A stretch of DNA of 55,790 nt from Curvibacter sp. (GTDB lineage: Bacteria; Pseudomonadota; Gammaproteobacteria; Burkholderiales; Burkholderiaceae_C): positions 1 to 55,790 of the forward strand of contig JAFAMV010000011.1 of assembly GCA_019233055.1 (NCBI GenBank), given 5' to 3'. This document shows positions 22,878 to 33,091 of this stretch, in pieces. Position numbers and translations under genes: made by a program. Position 1 is the stretch's first letter; each line of letters begins with the position of its first letter. Below the pieces are notes generated by a model. It made no database searches and was not told where the DNA came from. It saw only the letters and a list, made by a program, of their open reading frames with translations.

Positions 22878-25800
22878 TCAGCTCGATTCGGTCAGGGTCA
22901 GCGCGGACTCCATGTCCACCGCCACGATGCGCGACACGCCTTGTTCCTGCATGGTCACGCCGATCAGTTGCTCGGCCATCTCCATCGCGATCTTGTTGTG
23001 GCTGATGAACAGGAACTGGGTCCCCTTGCTCATGCTCGACACCAGCTTGGCATAGCGCTCGGTGTTGGCATCGTCCAGCGGTGCGTCGACCTCGTCGAGC
23101 AGGCAGAACGGCGCCGGGTTGAGCTGGAAGATCGCGAACACCAGGGCGATCGCGGTCAGCGCCTTCTCGCCGCCGGACAGCAGGTGGATGGTCTGGTTCT
23201 TCTTGCCCGGGGGTTGCGCCAGCACCTGCACGCCCGAGTCGAGGATCTCCTCGCCGGTGATGATGAGCTTGGCGGTGCCGCCACCGAACAGCTCGGGAAA
23301 CATGCGCCCGAAATGCTCGTTCACGGTGTTGAAGGTGCCCGACAGCAGTTCGCGGGTCTCGCCGTCGATCTTGCGGATCGCATCCTCCAGGGTGTTCATC
23401 GCCTCGGTCAGGTCGGCCGACTGGGCGTCGAGGAAGGTCTTGCGTTCGCGCGCGCTGCTCAGCTCCTCGAGGGCGGCGAGGTTCACCGCGCCCAGGGCCG
23501 CGATCTCGCGGTTCAGGCGGTCGATCTCGGACTGCAGCCCGCCGAGCCGCACCGCCCCGCCCACCACCGAGGCGGCCAGTGCATCGAGGTCGGCGCCGGC
23601 GTCGATGAGCAGGTTGGCGTACTGCTCGAAGCCGAGCCGGGCGGCCTGCTCCTTGAGCTGGAACTCGGTGATGCGTTGGCGCAGCGGCTCGAGTTCACGT
23701 TCGAACTGCAGCCGGCGTTCATCGCTGGCGCGCAGCTTGGCCGTCAGGTCGTCGTATTCGCTGCGCCGCGCCCCGAGGCTCTTTTCGCGCTCGAGCTTCA
23801 AGGCCAGGGCATCCTGCAGCCCGCCCTGGGCGGCCGCATCCGAGAGTCGCCCGAGTTCGGCCTGGGCGCGCAACTCTTCGTCGGCCAGCGATTCGCCCTG
23901 CTGGGCGGCAGTGGCGATGGCGCGCGACAGCTCGCCACGGCGCGCTTCCAGCGAACGCCGGGCGAAGGTGGCCTCTTGGGCCTGGCGCTCCAGGCTGCGC
24001 AATTGCTCGCGGCTTTCGGCCAGCCGCCGTTCGCCCTCGATCACCTTCTCATCGAGCTGGGCATGGCGCTCCTGGGTGTCGGCCAGTTGCAGGTCGAGTT
24101 CCTCGAAACGGGCCTCGGCCGTGACGCGGCGCTCCTGCAGGTCTTCCAGCCCGGCATCGACCTCGCCAAGGTCGGCCTGCAACTGCGCACTGCGCTGCCG
24201 GGCCTGCTCGGCGAGCTGTCCCAGGCGCAGCACCTCGACCTCCAGTTCGTGGCGCCGGCCCTGGGCCTCCTGGGCCTCGCGGCGCACGCCGACCAGGCGC
24301 TGCGAGGCGTCTGCATAGGCGGCCTCGGCGCGCACCAGGGCGCTGCGGGCCTCCTCGGTCAGCAGTTGCTGGGCACGCCATTGGCGCTCGAGGCTCTCGA
24401 TTTCCTGGGCCCGGGCCAGCAGGCCGGCCTGCTCGGAATCCGGCGCATAGAAACTCACGCCATGGGCCGACACAGCATGGCCGCCCGCCACATAGATGAC
24501 CTCGCCCGCCTGCAGCCGTCCGCGCGCGGCCAGCGCCTCTTCGAGGCTCGGGGCGGTCAGGCAGCCGTGCAGCCAATCGCCCAGCAGGGCCTGCAGGCCG
24601 GCGTCGTGCAGCCGGAGCAGGTCGGCCAGTCGGGGCAAGGGGCCGGACGGCGCAGCGCCGGCCGCCGCCGGCGGGGTGTAGAAGGCCAGGCGCGCCGGCG
24701 GGGCTTCGGCCGGTCCCTGGCCCAGAAAGCCCCGGACCATCTCGAGGCGGGAGACCTCGAGGGCCCCCATGCGCTCACGCAGTGCCGCCTCCAGGGCGTT
24801 CTCCCAGCCAGGCTCGATGTGCAGCCGGCTCCAGAGCCCCTGCAGGCCGTCCAGCCCATGGCGGGCCAGCCAGGGCTTGAGCTTGCCGTCGGTCTTGACC
24901 TTTTCCTGCAGCGCCTTGAGGGCCTCCAGCCGCGCCGCCAGCTCGGCCTGACGCGCACCGTCTTCGTTGACCGCCTGCTGGCTGCGGCGCCGGGCCTCAT
25001 CGAGCTGGGGCACGCTGTCCTGCAGTTCATGCAGCCGCGCCTCGGCCAGCTCAGCGGACTCGGTGGCGCTGTCCAGTTGCTCACGCAACTGCGCCAGCCG
25101 GGCCTCGTCGGGGGCGGCGACGCTGCCGCGCTCGGCCGTCAGGCGGTCGCGGCGCTGATTCAGGCTGCGACTCTGCTCGTCCAGGCTGCGCTGCTCGGCG
25201 GCCAGCACCTGGATCTGCTGCTGCACCTGCGCGACGCTGGCGCGCTGCGCATTGGCATGCTGCTGCGCCTGGCGCAGCGCGTCCTCCAGCTCCGGCAGCC
25301 GCATGGCCTGTTCCTCGACCTGGGCGGCCAGCATCTCGGCCTTCTCCTCGGCATCGACATCGTCCTCGGCCAGCTGTTCGAGCTGGACCTCGGCGTCCTC
25401 GCGGCGTGTGGCCCACTGGCCCATCTGCTCCTTCAGCGTGAGCAGGCGCTGCTGCACCCGCTGACGCCCTTCGATCACGAAACGGATCTCGGCCTCGAGC
25501 CGTCCGACCTCGGCACTGGCCTCATAGAGCTGGCCCTGCGCCTGGTTGACCTGGTCGCCTGCGGCGTAATGGGCCTGGCGGATGGTTTCGAGGTCGGCCT
25601 CGACATGGCGCAGATCGGCCAGTCGCGACTCCAGGTCGTTGACCGCCTTGCCGGCCTCGGCCTGCACCCGGGCCTGGTCGGCCTCGCTCTCGCCCCGCTT
25701 GAGAAACCACAGCTGGTGCTGCTTGAGCGTCACCTCGCCTTGCAGCTGCTGGTACTTGCGCGCCACCTCGGCCTGTTTTTCGAGCTTTTCGAGGTTGCTG

Positions 25801-26405
25801 TTGAGTTCGCGCAGGATGTCCTCGACCCGGGTCAGGTTCTCACGTGTGTCGGACAGGCGGTTCTCGGTCTCGCGGCGGCGCTCCTTGTACTTGGACACGC
25901 CAGCCGCCTCTTCGAGGAACAGCCGCAGCTCCTCGGGGCGCGACTCGATGATGCGGCTGATGGTGCCCTGGCCGATGATGGCGTAGGCCCGTGGCCCCAG
26001 GCCGGTGCCGAGGAACACGTCCTGCACGTCCTTGCGCCGCACCGCCTGGTTGTTGATGAAATAGCTGCTGGTGCCGTCGCGGGTCAGCACCCGCTTGACC
26101 GCGATCTCTTCATACTGGTTCCACTGGCCGCCGGCGCGGTGGTCCGAATTCTCGAACACCAGCTCGACGCTGGAGCGGCTGGCCGGCTTGCGGCTGGTGG
26201 TGCCGTTGAAGATCACATCCTGCATGGACTCGCCACGCAGCTCGCTGGCCTTGCTTTCGCCCAGCACCCAGCGCACGGCATCCATGATGTTGGACTTGCC
26301 GCAACCGTTCGGGCCGACGACCCCCACCAGCTGCCCCGGCAGCATGAAGTTGGTCGGTTCGGCGAAGGACTTGAACCCTGATAACTTGATTGAATTGAGA
26401 CGCAC
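22878..26405 (-). CDS. smc: chromosome segregation protein SMC
   Basis: A 1175-residue SMC ATPase. The N-terminal head carries Walker A GPNGCGKSN. Two long coiled coils rich in Glu, Gln, Arg and Ala flank a hinge around residues 520-660. The C-terminal head has signature LLSGGEKALTAIAL and Walker B FCLLDEVDAPLDD. The start is a GTG at 26405 giving the invariant N-terminus (V/M)RLNSIKLSGFKSFAEPT; the frame remains open 180 bp further up without similarity. The ribosome-binding site is weak. It is first in smc-zipA-ligA-def and is divergent from the LysR gene. Confidence 0.95.
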   Translation of the reverse strand: MRLNSIKLSGFKSFAEPTNFMLPGQLVGVVGPNGCGKSNIMDAVRWVLGESKASELRGESMQDVIFNGTTSRKPASRSSVELVFENSDHRAGGQWNQYEEIAVKRVLTRDGTSSYFINNQAVRRKDVQDVFLGTGLGPRAYAIIGQGTISRIIESRPEELRLFLEEAAGVSKYKERRRETENRLSDTRENLTRVEDILRELNSNLEKLEKQAEVARKYQQLQGEVTLKQHQLWFLKRGESEADQARVQAEAGKAVNDLESRLADLRHVEADLETIRQAHYAAGDQVNQAQGQLYEASAEVGRLEAEIRFVIEGRQRVQQRLLTLKEQMGQWATRREDAEVQLEQLAEDDVDAEEKAEMLAAQVEEQAMRLPELEDALRQAQQHANAQRASVAQVQQQIQVLAAEQRSLDEQSRSLNQRRDRLTAERGSVAAPDEARLAQLREQLDSATESAELAEARLHELQDSVPQLDEARRRSQQAVNEDGARQAELAARLEALKALQEKVKTDGKLKPWLARHGLDGLQGLWSRLHIEPGWENALEAALRERMGALEVSRLEMVRGFLGQGPAEAPPARLAFYTPPAAAGAAPSGPLPRLADLLRLHDAGLQALLGDWLHGCLTAPSLEEALAARGRLQAGEVIYVAGGHAVSAHGVSFYAPDSEQAGLLARAQEIESLERQWRAQQLLTEEARSALVRAEAAYADASQRLVGVRREAQEAQGRRHELEVEVLRLGQLAEQARQRSAQLQADLGEVDAGLEDLQERRVTAEARFEELDLQLADTQERHAQLDEKVIEGERRLAESREQLRSLERQAQEATFARRSLEARRGELSRAIATAAQQGESLADEELRAQAELGRLSDAAAQGGLQDALALKLEREKSLGARRSEYDDLTAKLRASDERRLQFERELEPLRQRITEFQLKEQAARLGFEQYANLLIDAGADLDALAASVVGGAVRLGGLQSEIDRLNREIAALGAVNLAALEELSSARERKTFLDAQSADLTEAMNTLEDAIRKIDGETRELLSGTFNTVNEHFGRMFPELFGGGTAKLIITGEEILDSGVQVLAQPPGKKNQTIHLLSGGEKALTAIALVFAIFQLNPAPFCLLDEVDAPLDDANTERYAKLVSSMSKGTQFLFISHNKIAMEMAEQLIGVTMQEQGVSRIVAVDMESALTLTESS

Positions 26406-26644
26406 GTCAAACCCTGGTCGGCCTGCGCCGGAAGAAGTCCGCGCGCAGGAGGAAGGCGTCGGACCGGCGGCAGCGCCGGGCGGCGATCCGGACGCTACGC
26501 GGGGCCTGATGTTACCCGAGCCAAACTGCCCCACACGCCGCCCCCGATGCGGGGCCCGCCTGCAGCGTCGGCCCCGCCGTATATCCAAATGCGTTTTTAT
26601 TATTTAAATTCTGGATGATGAATGCCTCATGATCCGATTTAAGA

Positions 26645-27607
26645 ATGACAAATTCCATCGATCCGAAACAGCTCGAAGCCTTTGCGGCCGTCATGTCCAC
26701 CGGCAGCATCACCGGCGCGGCCCGCCTGCTGGCGCGCTCCCAACCGGCCGTCACGCGCCTGATCCAGGAGTTCGAAGCCGAGATCGGTCAGCCGCTGTTC
26801 CTGCGCAACGGGCCCCGGGTGACGCCCACCGAACAGGGTTTCCTGCTGCGTGAGGATGTCGACCGCGCCCTCTCCGGTTTGCGCCAGGTCCGTGAGCGCG
26901 CCGGCCAGATCGCCCGCCGCGAGCCCGCACCGCTGGCCCTGGTGGCCACCTCGGCCCTGGCGCTGGGCCTGGTGCCCCAGGCCCTGAAGCGGCTCGAATC
27001 CCGGCACGGTCCCGGTCCGGTGTCGCTGCGCAGCGCCGCGCCGGAACAGGTGCTGCACGCCGTCCTGCAGGGTGCGGCGCCGCTGGGGCTCAGCAGCCTC
27101 CCGCTGGAACATCGCGGCCTGTGCGTGCACTGGATCGGCCAACTGCCCTGCCTGGCCGTGCTGCCCGAAGACGACCCGCTGGCCACCCTGCCGGCACTGC
27201 CGCCCGCAGCGCTCCACAGCCGGCGGCTGATCACCATGAGCAACCCCTATCGGCTGCGCCACCGCCTGGAGCAATCGCTGGGCGCCGCCCACCCGGCCTT
27301 GATCGAGACCAACTCCAGCGTGAACGCGCTGTCCCTGGTGCGCGCCGGCCTGGGCCTGGCCGTGCTGGAGCCGCTCAGCGCCCGCAGCCTGCCCCTGCCG
27401 GGCCTGGTGCTGCGTCCTCTTGAACAGCCGATTCCCTTTTTCTTCGGGGCCATCACCCGCTCCGACCGCAGCCCGGCCACGGCCCCCGAAGAACGCCTGC
27501 AGGCCCTGGTCCAGGCCCTGCTGGAAAGCGCCCAGGCTCTGCCGGATTTCGTACTGCATGCGCCGACAGACCACGCCCGCCTGCTCGGCGCCGAACAGGC
27601 CACCTGA
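26645..27607 (+). CDS. LysR-family transcriptional regulator
   Basis: A 320-residue LysR regulator. The N-terminal winged HTH (residues 1-65) reads LEAFAAVMSTGSITGAARLLARSQPAVTRLIQEFE, followed by a periplasmic-binding-like effector domain (about 90-300). It lies 24 nt before an eight-gene oxidoreductase/ABC transporter operon on the same strand rather than divergent to it, so it may be cotranscribed with its target. Its own promoter should be in the AT-rich stretch at 26580-26640. The effector ligand is unknown; the imported substrate is a reasonable guess. Confidence 0.92.
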   Translation: MTNSIDPKQLEAFAAVMSTGSITGAARLLARSQPAVTRLIQEFEAEIGQPLFLRNGPRVTPTEQGFLLREDVDRALSGLRQVRERAGQIARREPAPLALVATSALALGLVPQALKRLESRHGPGPVSLRSAAPEQVLHAVLQGAAPLGLSSLPLEHRGLCVHWIGQLPCLAVLPEDDPLATLPALPPAALHSRRLITMSNPYRLRHRLEQSLGAAHPALIETNSSVNALSLVRAGLGLAVLEPLSARSLPLPGLVLRPLEQPIPFFFGAITRSDRSPATAPEERLQALVQALLESAQALPDFVLHAPTDHARLLGAEQAT

Positions 27608-27631
27608 ACTCCTTTGAAAGACACTTCATCC

Positions 27632-29137
27632 ATGACCGCCCTCGCCCACCCCACCGGCCTCGCCGGCCTCGAAGCCCGCCTGCAGCAGGACCTGCAATGG
27701 CTGGGCCTGCCCGCCAAACCCTGGGTGCCGCCGCGCCTGCATGAAGGCCGGCCGGTGCTGGACATCGCCATCATCGGCGGCGGCATGGCCGGCCTGACCC
27801 TGTCGGCAGCCCTGAAGCACCAGGGCATCCAGGCGCCGATGTTCGACCTCGCCCCGACGGGCTTCGAAGGACCGTGGGCCACCACCGCGCGCATGGAGAC
27901 CCTGCGCTCGCCCAAGGAACTGACCGGTCCGGCGCTGGGTCTGCCGGCCCTGACCTTCCGCGCCTGGTACGAGGCCCAGTTCGGCCTGGCCGCCTGGGAA
28001 GACCTCGACAAGATCGAGCGCCTGCAATGGGCCGACTACCTGCGCTGGTACCGCCAGGTGTTGGCATTGGATCTGCGCAACCGGCACCGCCTGGTCGACC
28101 TGCAGCCGCAAGGAGACGGCCTGGTCCGGCTGGACTTCGTCAATGAATCCGGCCCCGCGCCACGCCCAGTGCGGCACTGGGCCCGTCGGGTGGTGCTGGC
28201 CACCGGGCGCGATGGCCTCGGCGGCGCCTGGGTGCCCGACTGGGCCCATGCATTGCCCCGCGAGCGCTGGGTCCATTCGGGTGAGGCCTGGGACGGGCAG
28301 CAACTGCGCGGCCTGCGTGTGGCCGTGATCGGCGGCGGCTCCTCGGCCATGGATGTGGCGGCCACCGCCCTCGAAGCCGGTGCCAGCCGCGTCGACCTGC
28401 TGATCCGCCGCCCGGACCTGCCCCGCATCAACAAGGGCAAGGGCATCGGCAACCCGGGGGTGGTGAACGGCTACCCCAGCCTGTCGGACGACTGGAAATG
28501 GCGCTTCCGTCACTACATCAATGAGCAGCAGGTGCCGCCGCCGCACGGCAGCACACTGCGCGTCTCGCGCCACGCCAACGCCCATTTCCACCTCGGCGCA
28601 CCGGTGCTCGAGGCGCGCCAGCGCCCCGATGGCGCGCTGCAGCTGCAGACCCCCAAGGGCGCGCTGGCGGCCGACGTGCTGATCTTCAGCACCGGCTTTC
28701 GCATCGACTGGGCCCGCCGGCCCGAATTCGCCCGCCTGGCACCGCATGTGCGCAACTGGGGCGACCGCTACACGCCGCCGGCCGGGCTGGAAGACGCCGA
28801 ACTCGACGGCTGCCCCGACCTGGGCCCGCTGTTCGAGTTCCAGCCCCGCCAGGCCGGCAGCCTGCCCGGCCTGGACCGGGTGCACTGCTTCAACTACGGC
28901 GCGGCCCTGTCCCAGGGGGCCGGTGCCGGCGACATCCCCCAGATCAGCGATGGCGCCCAGCGCCTGGCCCGGGGCCTGGTGGCCCAGTTGATGAACGAGG
29001 ACGCCGCCCTGCATTTCGCCGCCATGGAGCGCTACGACGACCCTGAACTGCTGGGCGATGAATGGAAGCCGGCGGAATTCCCCGCCTACGACGAATCCCC
29101 CAGCCCGCGGCCGGTGACGCTGCGCGAAGCGGCATGA
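27632..29137 (+). CDS. FAD/NAD(P)-binding oxidoreductase (flavin monooxygenase-like)
   Basis: A 501-residue flavoprotein with two Rossmann motifs: IAIIGGGMAGL (Gly49-Gly54) for FAD and VAVIGGGSSAMD (from about Gly234) for NAD(P)H. Segments such as GPWATTARMETLRSPKELTG and FSTGFRIDW resemble class B flavin monooxygenases and the lysine N-hydroxylase-like group. ATG at 27632 is used. It is the first catabolic gene after LysR, and its stop overlaps the start of the first permease gene (ATGA). It probably oxygenates or oxidises the transported substrate; the chemistry is inferred only from fold. Confidence 0.82.
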   Translation: MTALAHPTGLAGLEARLQQDLQWLGLPAKPWVPPRLHEGRPVLDIAIIGGGMAGLTLSAALKHQGIQAPMFDLAPTGFEGPWATTARMETLRSPKELTGPALGLPALTFRAWYEAQFGLAAWEDLDKIERLQWADYLRWYRQVLALDLRNRHRLVDLQPQGDGLVRLDFVNESGPAPRPVRHWARRVVLATGRDGLGGAWVPDWAHALPRERWVHSGEAWDGQQLRGLRVAVIGGGSSAMDVAATALEAGASRVDLLIRRPDLPRINKGKGIGNPGVVNGYPSLSDDWKWRFRHYINEQQVPPPHGSTLRVSRHANAHFHLGAPVLEARQRPDGALQLQTPKGALAADVLIFSTGFRIDWARRPEFARLAPHVRNWGDRYTPPAGLEDAELDGCPDLGPLFEFQPRQAGSLPGLDRVHCFNYGAALSQGAGAGDIPQISDGAQRLARGLVAQLMNEDAALHFAAMERYDDPELLGDEWKPAEFPAYDESPSPRPVTLREAA

Positions 29138-30108
29138 TCGGCTGGCTGCTGCGCCGCATCGGCCAGGCGGCCCTGGTGGTGCTGTTGATGACCTTGGTGG
29201 TCTTCATCGGCCTGCATGCGATCGGCAACCCCGCCGACATCCTGATCGGTGAAGACCTCAATCAGCAGGAGCGCCTGGCCGCCATCGCCCGCCTCGGTCT
29301 CGACCAGCCGCTGTGGCGGCAGTACCTGGCCTTCCTGGACGGCGCGCTGCATGGCAGCCTCGGACGCAGCTTTGTCTACCAGGAAGACGCTTTCCACCTC
29401 ATCCTGCAACGACTTCCGGCCACCCTGGAGCTGGCGGTGGCGGCGCTGCTGCTGGCCCTGGTGATCGGCGTGCCGCTCGGGCTGGCCGCCGGCATGTGGC
29501 CCGAGCACCCGCTGTCCAGGGCCGCGATGGCGGCCTCCATCGTCGGTTTTTCGCTGCCGGCCTTCTGGGTCGCGCTGATGCTGATCATGGTCTTCAGCGT
29601 CCACCTCGGCTGGCTGCCTGCGAGCGGCCGTGGCGCGACCCGCGAGTGGCTGGGCATCGCCTGGTCATGGCTGACGCTCGACGGCCTGCAGCACCTGGTG
29701 CTGCCGGCCTTCAATCTCGCGCTGTTCAAGATTTCCCTCGTCATGCGCCTGACCCGGGCCGGGGTGCGCGAGGTGCTGCCGCAGGATTTCGTGCGCTTTG
29801 CGCGGGCCAAGGGCCTGTCGCCCGCGCGGGTGCTCTGGGTGCACGTGCTGCGCAACACCCTCATCCCCCTGGTGACCGTGCTGGGGCTGGAACTGGGCTC
29901 CACCATCGCCTATGCAGTAGTCACCGAAAGCATCTTCGCCTGGCCGGGGGCCGGCAAGCTGATCCTGGACAGCATCAACAGCCTGGACCGCCCGGTGGTG
30001 GTGGCCTATCTGATGGTGGTGGTGCTGATCTTCGTGAGCCTGAATCTGCTGGTCGACCTGCTCTACAAGCTGCTCGACCCCCGGGTGCGTCTGGAGGGTG
30101 CGGCATGA
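29134..30108 (+). CDS. ABC transporter permease, DppB/OppB type
   Basis: A 324-residue inner-membrane protein with about six helices and the Dpp/Opp permease features: N-terminal RRIGQAALVVLLMTLVVF, QDFVRFARAKGLSPARVLWVHVLRN (the EAA loop that docks to the ATPases) and the C-terminal FVSLNLLVDLLYKLLDPRVR. The start ATG overlaps the oxidoreductase stop codon by 4 nt, and its own stop overlaps the next permease. It forms the channel with the following DppC-type protein. Confidence 0.93.
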   Translation: MIGWLLRRIGQAALVVLLMTLVVFIGLHAIGNPADILIGEDLNQQERLAAIARLGLDQPLWRQYLAFLDGALHGSLGRSFVYQEDAFHLILQRLPATLELAVAALLLALVIGVPLGLAAGMWPEHPLSRAAMAASIVGFSLPAFWVALMLIMVFSVHLGWLPASGRGATREWLGIAWSWLTLDGLQHLVLPAFNLALFKISLVMRLTRAGVREVLPQDFVRFARAKGLSPARVLWVHVLRNTLIPLVTVLGLELGSTIAYAVVTESIFAWPGAGKLILDSINSLDRPVVVAYLMVVVLIFVSLNLLVDLLYKLLDPRVRLEGAA

Positions 30109-31004
30109 ACCACCGCCAACGCCCCGAGGACACCGCACAGGCCCTGCGCTGGCTGCAGGACTTTGCCCGCTCCAGGTTGGCCGTGGCCGGCCTGCTGGTG
30201 CTGCTGGGGGTGCTGCTGCTGGCCATCACGGCGCCCTGGGTCACGCCGCAGAACCCCTACGACCTGATGCAGCTGGACGTGCTCGACGCCCGCCTGCCCC
30301 CGGGAAGCCCGCAGGGCGGAGGCCTCTACACCTACTGGCTGGGCACCGACGGGCAGGGCCGGGATCTGTATTCCGCCATCGTCTATGGCCTGCGCATCAG
30401 CCTGCTGGTGGGCCTGGGCTCCGCGCTGATCGCCGCCTGCACCGGGACCCTGCTGGGCCTGGTCGCGGCCCAGGCGGGCGGCCCCATCGATGCACTGCTG
30501 ATGCGGCTGGTGGACCTGCTGCTGTCCTTTCCGACCATCCTGATGGCCCTGATGATCCTGGCCTATGTGGGCAAGGGGGTGGGCAATGTGGTGCTGACCC
30601 TGGTGCTGCTCGAATGGGCCTATTACGCCCGCACCGCACGCGGCCAGGCGCTGGTGGAAAGCCAGCGTGGCTATGTGGACGCGGCCCGAGGCCTCGGGCT
30701 GGGCCGCTGGCGCATCCTGATCGGCCACATCCTGCCCAACTGCCTGCCGCCGCTGCTGGTGATCGCCGCCCTGCAGGTGGCCCGAGCCATCACGCTCGAG
30801 GCCACCCTGTCCTTTCTGGGACTGGGTGTGCCGATCACCGAACCCTCCTTGGGCCTGCTGATCGCCAATGGCTACCAGTACCTGCTGTCCAACGAATATT
30901 GGATCAGCCTCTTCCCCGGGCTGGCCCTGCTGATCACCATCGTGGCCATCAACCTGGTGGGCGACCAACTGCGCGAAGTCCTGAACCCGAGGGCGCAGCG
31001 ATGA
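30105..31004 (+). CDS. ABC transporter permease, DppC/OppC type
   Basis: A 299-residue permease. It has the N-terminal OppC-type helix (SRLAVAGLLVLLGVLLLAI), the post-helix sequence WLGTDGQGRDLYSAIVYGLR typical of DppC/OppC, and the EAA loop GYVDAARGLGLGRWRILIGHILPN. The ATG overlaps the previous stop by 4 nt (ATGA), and the next gene starts within its stop codon. It pairs with the DppB-type subunit. Confidence 0.93.
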   Translation: MNHRQRPEDTAQALRWLQDFARSRLAVAGLLVLLGVLLLAITAPWVTPQNPYDLMQLDVLDARLPPGSPQGGGLYTYWLGTDGQGRDLYSAIVYGLRISLLVGLGSALIAACTGTLLGLVAAQAGGPIDALLMRLVDLLLSFPTILMALMILAYVGKGVGNVVLTLVLLEWAYYARTARGQALVESQRGYVDAARGLGLGRWRILIGHILPNCLPPLLVIAALQVARAITLEATLSFLGLGVPITEPSLGLLIANGYQYLLSNEYWISLFPGLALLITIVAINLVGDQLREVLNPRAQR

Positions 31005-32017
31005 GCCTGCCTGAACGCCAGCCGCCCACGCTCGAGGTGCGCGATCTGCACACCCGCTTCCACACCCGCGACGGCGTGCTGCCTGTGGTCGACGGCCTGT
31101 CCTTCACCCTGGAGCGCGGCCAGGTGCTGGGCCTGGTCGGCGAATCCGGCTCCGGCAAGTCGGTCACCGGCTACTCCATCATGGGCCTGCTGGAGGCGCC
31201 CGGCCGCATCGAGCACGGCCAGGTGCTGTTCCAGGGCCAGGACCTGCTGACCCTGGCTCCGCGCGAGCGCCGCAAGCTGCAGGGCCACCGGCTGGCCATG
31301 ATTTTCCAGGACCCCATGGGCACCCTGAATCCGGTGCTGCGCATCGAGACCCAGATGGTCGAGGCGGTGCGCGCACACCGCCGCTGCAGCACCGCCCAGG
31401 CGCGCCAGCAGGCCCTGGACAGCCTTGCCAGCATGGGCATCCCGAGTCCACAGGAGCGCCTGCGGGCCTACCCGCACCAGCTCTCGGGCGGCATGCGCCA
31501 GCGGGTGGCCATCGCCATCGCGCTGCTGCACGGCCCTGACCTGGTCATTGCCGACGAACCCACCACCGCCCTGGATGTCACCCTGCAGGCGCAGATCCTG
31601 TCCGAGGTACAGACCCTGGTGCGCGAGCGGGGCACCTCGCTGATCTGGATCACCCACGACCTCTCGGTGGTGGCCGGCCTGGCCGACCGGATTGCCGTGA
31701 TGTATGCCGGCCGCATCGTCGAGCAGGGGACCGTCGACGAAGTGCTGGACCACCCGCAGCATCCCTATACGCAAGGGCTGATCGGCAGCCTGCCCAGCGC
31801 CAACCGACGCGGGCAACGCCTGCGGCAGATCATCGGCATGGCGCCCAATCTGCTGGACATGCCGGCCGGCTGCGCCTTCGCGCCACGCTGCCCCAGGGCC
31901 TCCGACAGCTGCGGCCAGCGACCCGATTTCAGCGCCCCCCGCCCTGCTGCCTCCGGGCATCAGGTGCGCTGCCACCACCCTGGCCCGCGCCAGGATTCAC
32001 CCGAGGCCCACCCATGA
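31001..32017 (+). CDS. ABC transporter ATP-binding protein, DppD/OppD type
   Basis: A 338-residue ATPase. Walker A GESGSGKS, signature LSGGM, Walker B VIADEPTTALD and the switch histidine in WITHDLS are all intact. The C-terminal oligopeptide-transporter extension (HPYTQGLIGSLP and CAFAPRCPRASDSC) carries the cysteine cluster typical of DppD/OppD proteins. Overlaps of 4 nt on both sides place it in a tightly coupled operon. Confidence 0.94.
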   Translation: MSLPERQPPTLEVRDLHTRFHTRDGVLPVVDGLSFTLERGQVLGLVGESGSGKSVTGYSIMGLLEAPGRIEHGQVLFQGQDLLTLAPRERRKLQGHRLAMIFQDPMGTLNPVLRIETQMVEAVRAHRRCSTAQARQQALDSLASMGIPSPQERLRAYPHQLSGGMRQRVAIAIALLHGPDLVIADEPTTALDVTLQAQILSEVQTLVRERGTSLIWITHDLSVVAGLADRIAVMYAGRIVEQGTVDEVLDHPQHPYTQGLIGSLPSANRRGQRLRQIIGMAPNLLDMPAGCAFAPRCPRASDSCGQRPDFSAPRPAASGHQVRCHHPGPRQDSPEAHP

Positions 32018-33051
32018 CCAAGCCCGCATCGCTGTGGCCGGCCCCGCCAGACACCGCCCTGCTCGAACTGGAACAGGTGTCGCGCCAGTTCGGAGTCGCG
32101 CCCGGCGCCACCGGCTTCGGGCAGCGGATGGCCCGGTGGCTCGGGCAGCCCCGCCCCCCGGTGACCCGCGCCGTCGACGGCGTGAGCCTGGCGGTCCGGC
32201 CCGGCGAAGTGGTCGGCCTGGTCGGCGAGTCCGGCTCCGGCAAATCGACCCTGGGCCGCATGGCGGCGGGCCTGCTCGCCCCCACCCGGGGCGAGGTCCG
32301 GGTGCGGGGCCGTGCCCTCGACACGCTGCCCCCGGCCGAGCGACTGGCTGCCCGGCTGGCGGTCCAGATGGTGTTCCAGGACCCGAATTCGAGCCTGAAC
32401 CCACGGCTGCGCGTGTCGCGGATTGTCGGCGAGGCCCCGCTGGCGCACGGGCTGTGTGAGCCTTCGGCACTCGACGACTATGTCTGCGCCCAACTGCAGC
32501 GCGCCGGTCTCGACCCGGCGTTGCGCCACCGCTACCCGCACCAGTTCAGTGGCGGACAGCGCCAACGCATCGGCATCGCACGCGCCTTGGCCGTCGCTCC
32601 GGCCCTGCTGGTCTGCGACGAAGCGGTGGCGGCGCTCGATGTGTCCATCCAGGCGCAGATCCTCAACCTCTTCCAGGATCTGCGTGAGCAATTGGGTCTG
32701 GCCTATGTGTTCATCAGCCACGACCTCGGGGTCATCCGCCACCTGTGCGACCGGGTGCTGGTGATGTACCTCGGCCGGGTGATCGAAAGCGCACCGGCCA
32801 CCGAACTGTTCACTCGCCCGGCCCATCCCTACACCCAGGCCCTGCTGGCAGAGATCCCCGACATCACGCAGCGCCGATCCCGCTTCAGCGCCCTCTCGGG
32901 CGAGGTTCCCAGCGCCTTGAACCCGCCCACGGGTTGCCATTTCCATCCACGCTGCCCCCAGGCCATGGCGCGCTGTCGGCAGGAGGCCCCCAGCCTGCGC
33001 GGCATCGCCATCCAGCACCAGGTGGCCTGTCACCTTCATCCGAGCTCCTGA
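32014..33051 (+). CDS. ABC transporter ATP-binding protein, DppF/OppF type
   Basis: A 345-residue ATPase with Walker [10 protein letters not shown], signature SGGQRQRI, Walker [15 protein letters not shown] and FISHDLGV, plus the C-terminal [14 protein letters not shown] extension. It is the second ATPase of the Dpp/Opp-type importer; the two NBDs heterodimerise below the permeases. The Walker B box reads CDEAVAALD where most family members read CDEPVSALD, a small variation. It overlaps the previous gene by 4 nt. Confidence 0.94.
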   Translation: MTKPASLWPAPPDTALLELEQVSRQFGVAPGATGFGQRMARWLGQPRPPVTRAVDGVSLAVRPGEVVGLVGESGSGKSTLGRMAAGLLAPTRGEVRVRGRALDTLPPAERLAARLAVQMVFQDPNSSLNPRLRVSRIVGEAPLAHGLCEPSALDDYVCAQLQRAGLDPALRHRYPHQFSGGQRQRIGIARALAVAPALLVCDEAVAALDVSIQAQILNLFQDLREQLGLAYVFISHDLGVIRHLCDRVLVMYLGRVIESAPATELFTRPAHPYTQALLAEIPDITQRRSRFSALSGEVPSALNPPTGCHFHPRCPQAMARCRQEAPSLRGIAIQHQVACHLHPSS

Positions 33052-33091
33052 GTTCAGTCGTCCGACCCTCCACCCACACCGAAAGCCACCC

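Noticed and set aside
22851..26381. 1176-codon plus-strand frame opposite smc
   Set aside because: Leu/Gln/Gly-rich shadow of the coiled-coil coding strand; SMC motifs are clear on the minus strand.
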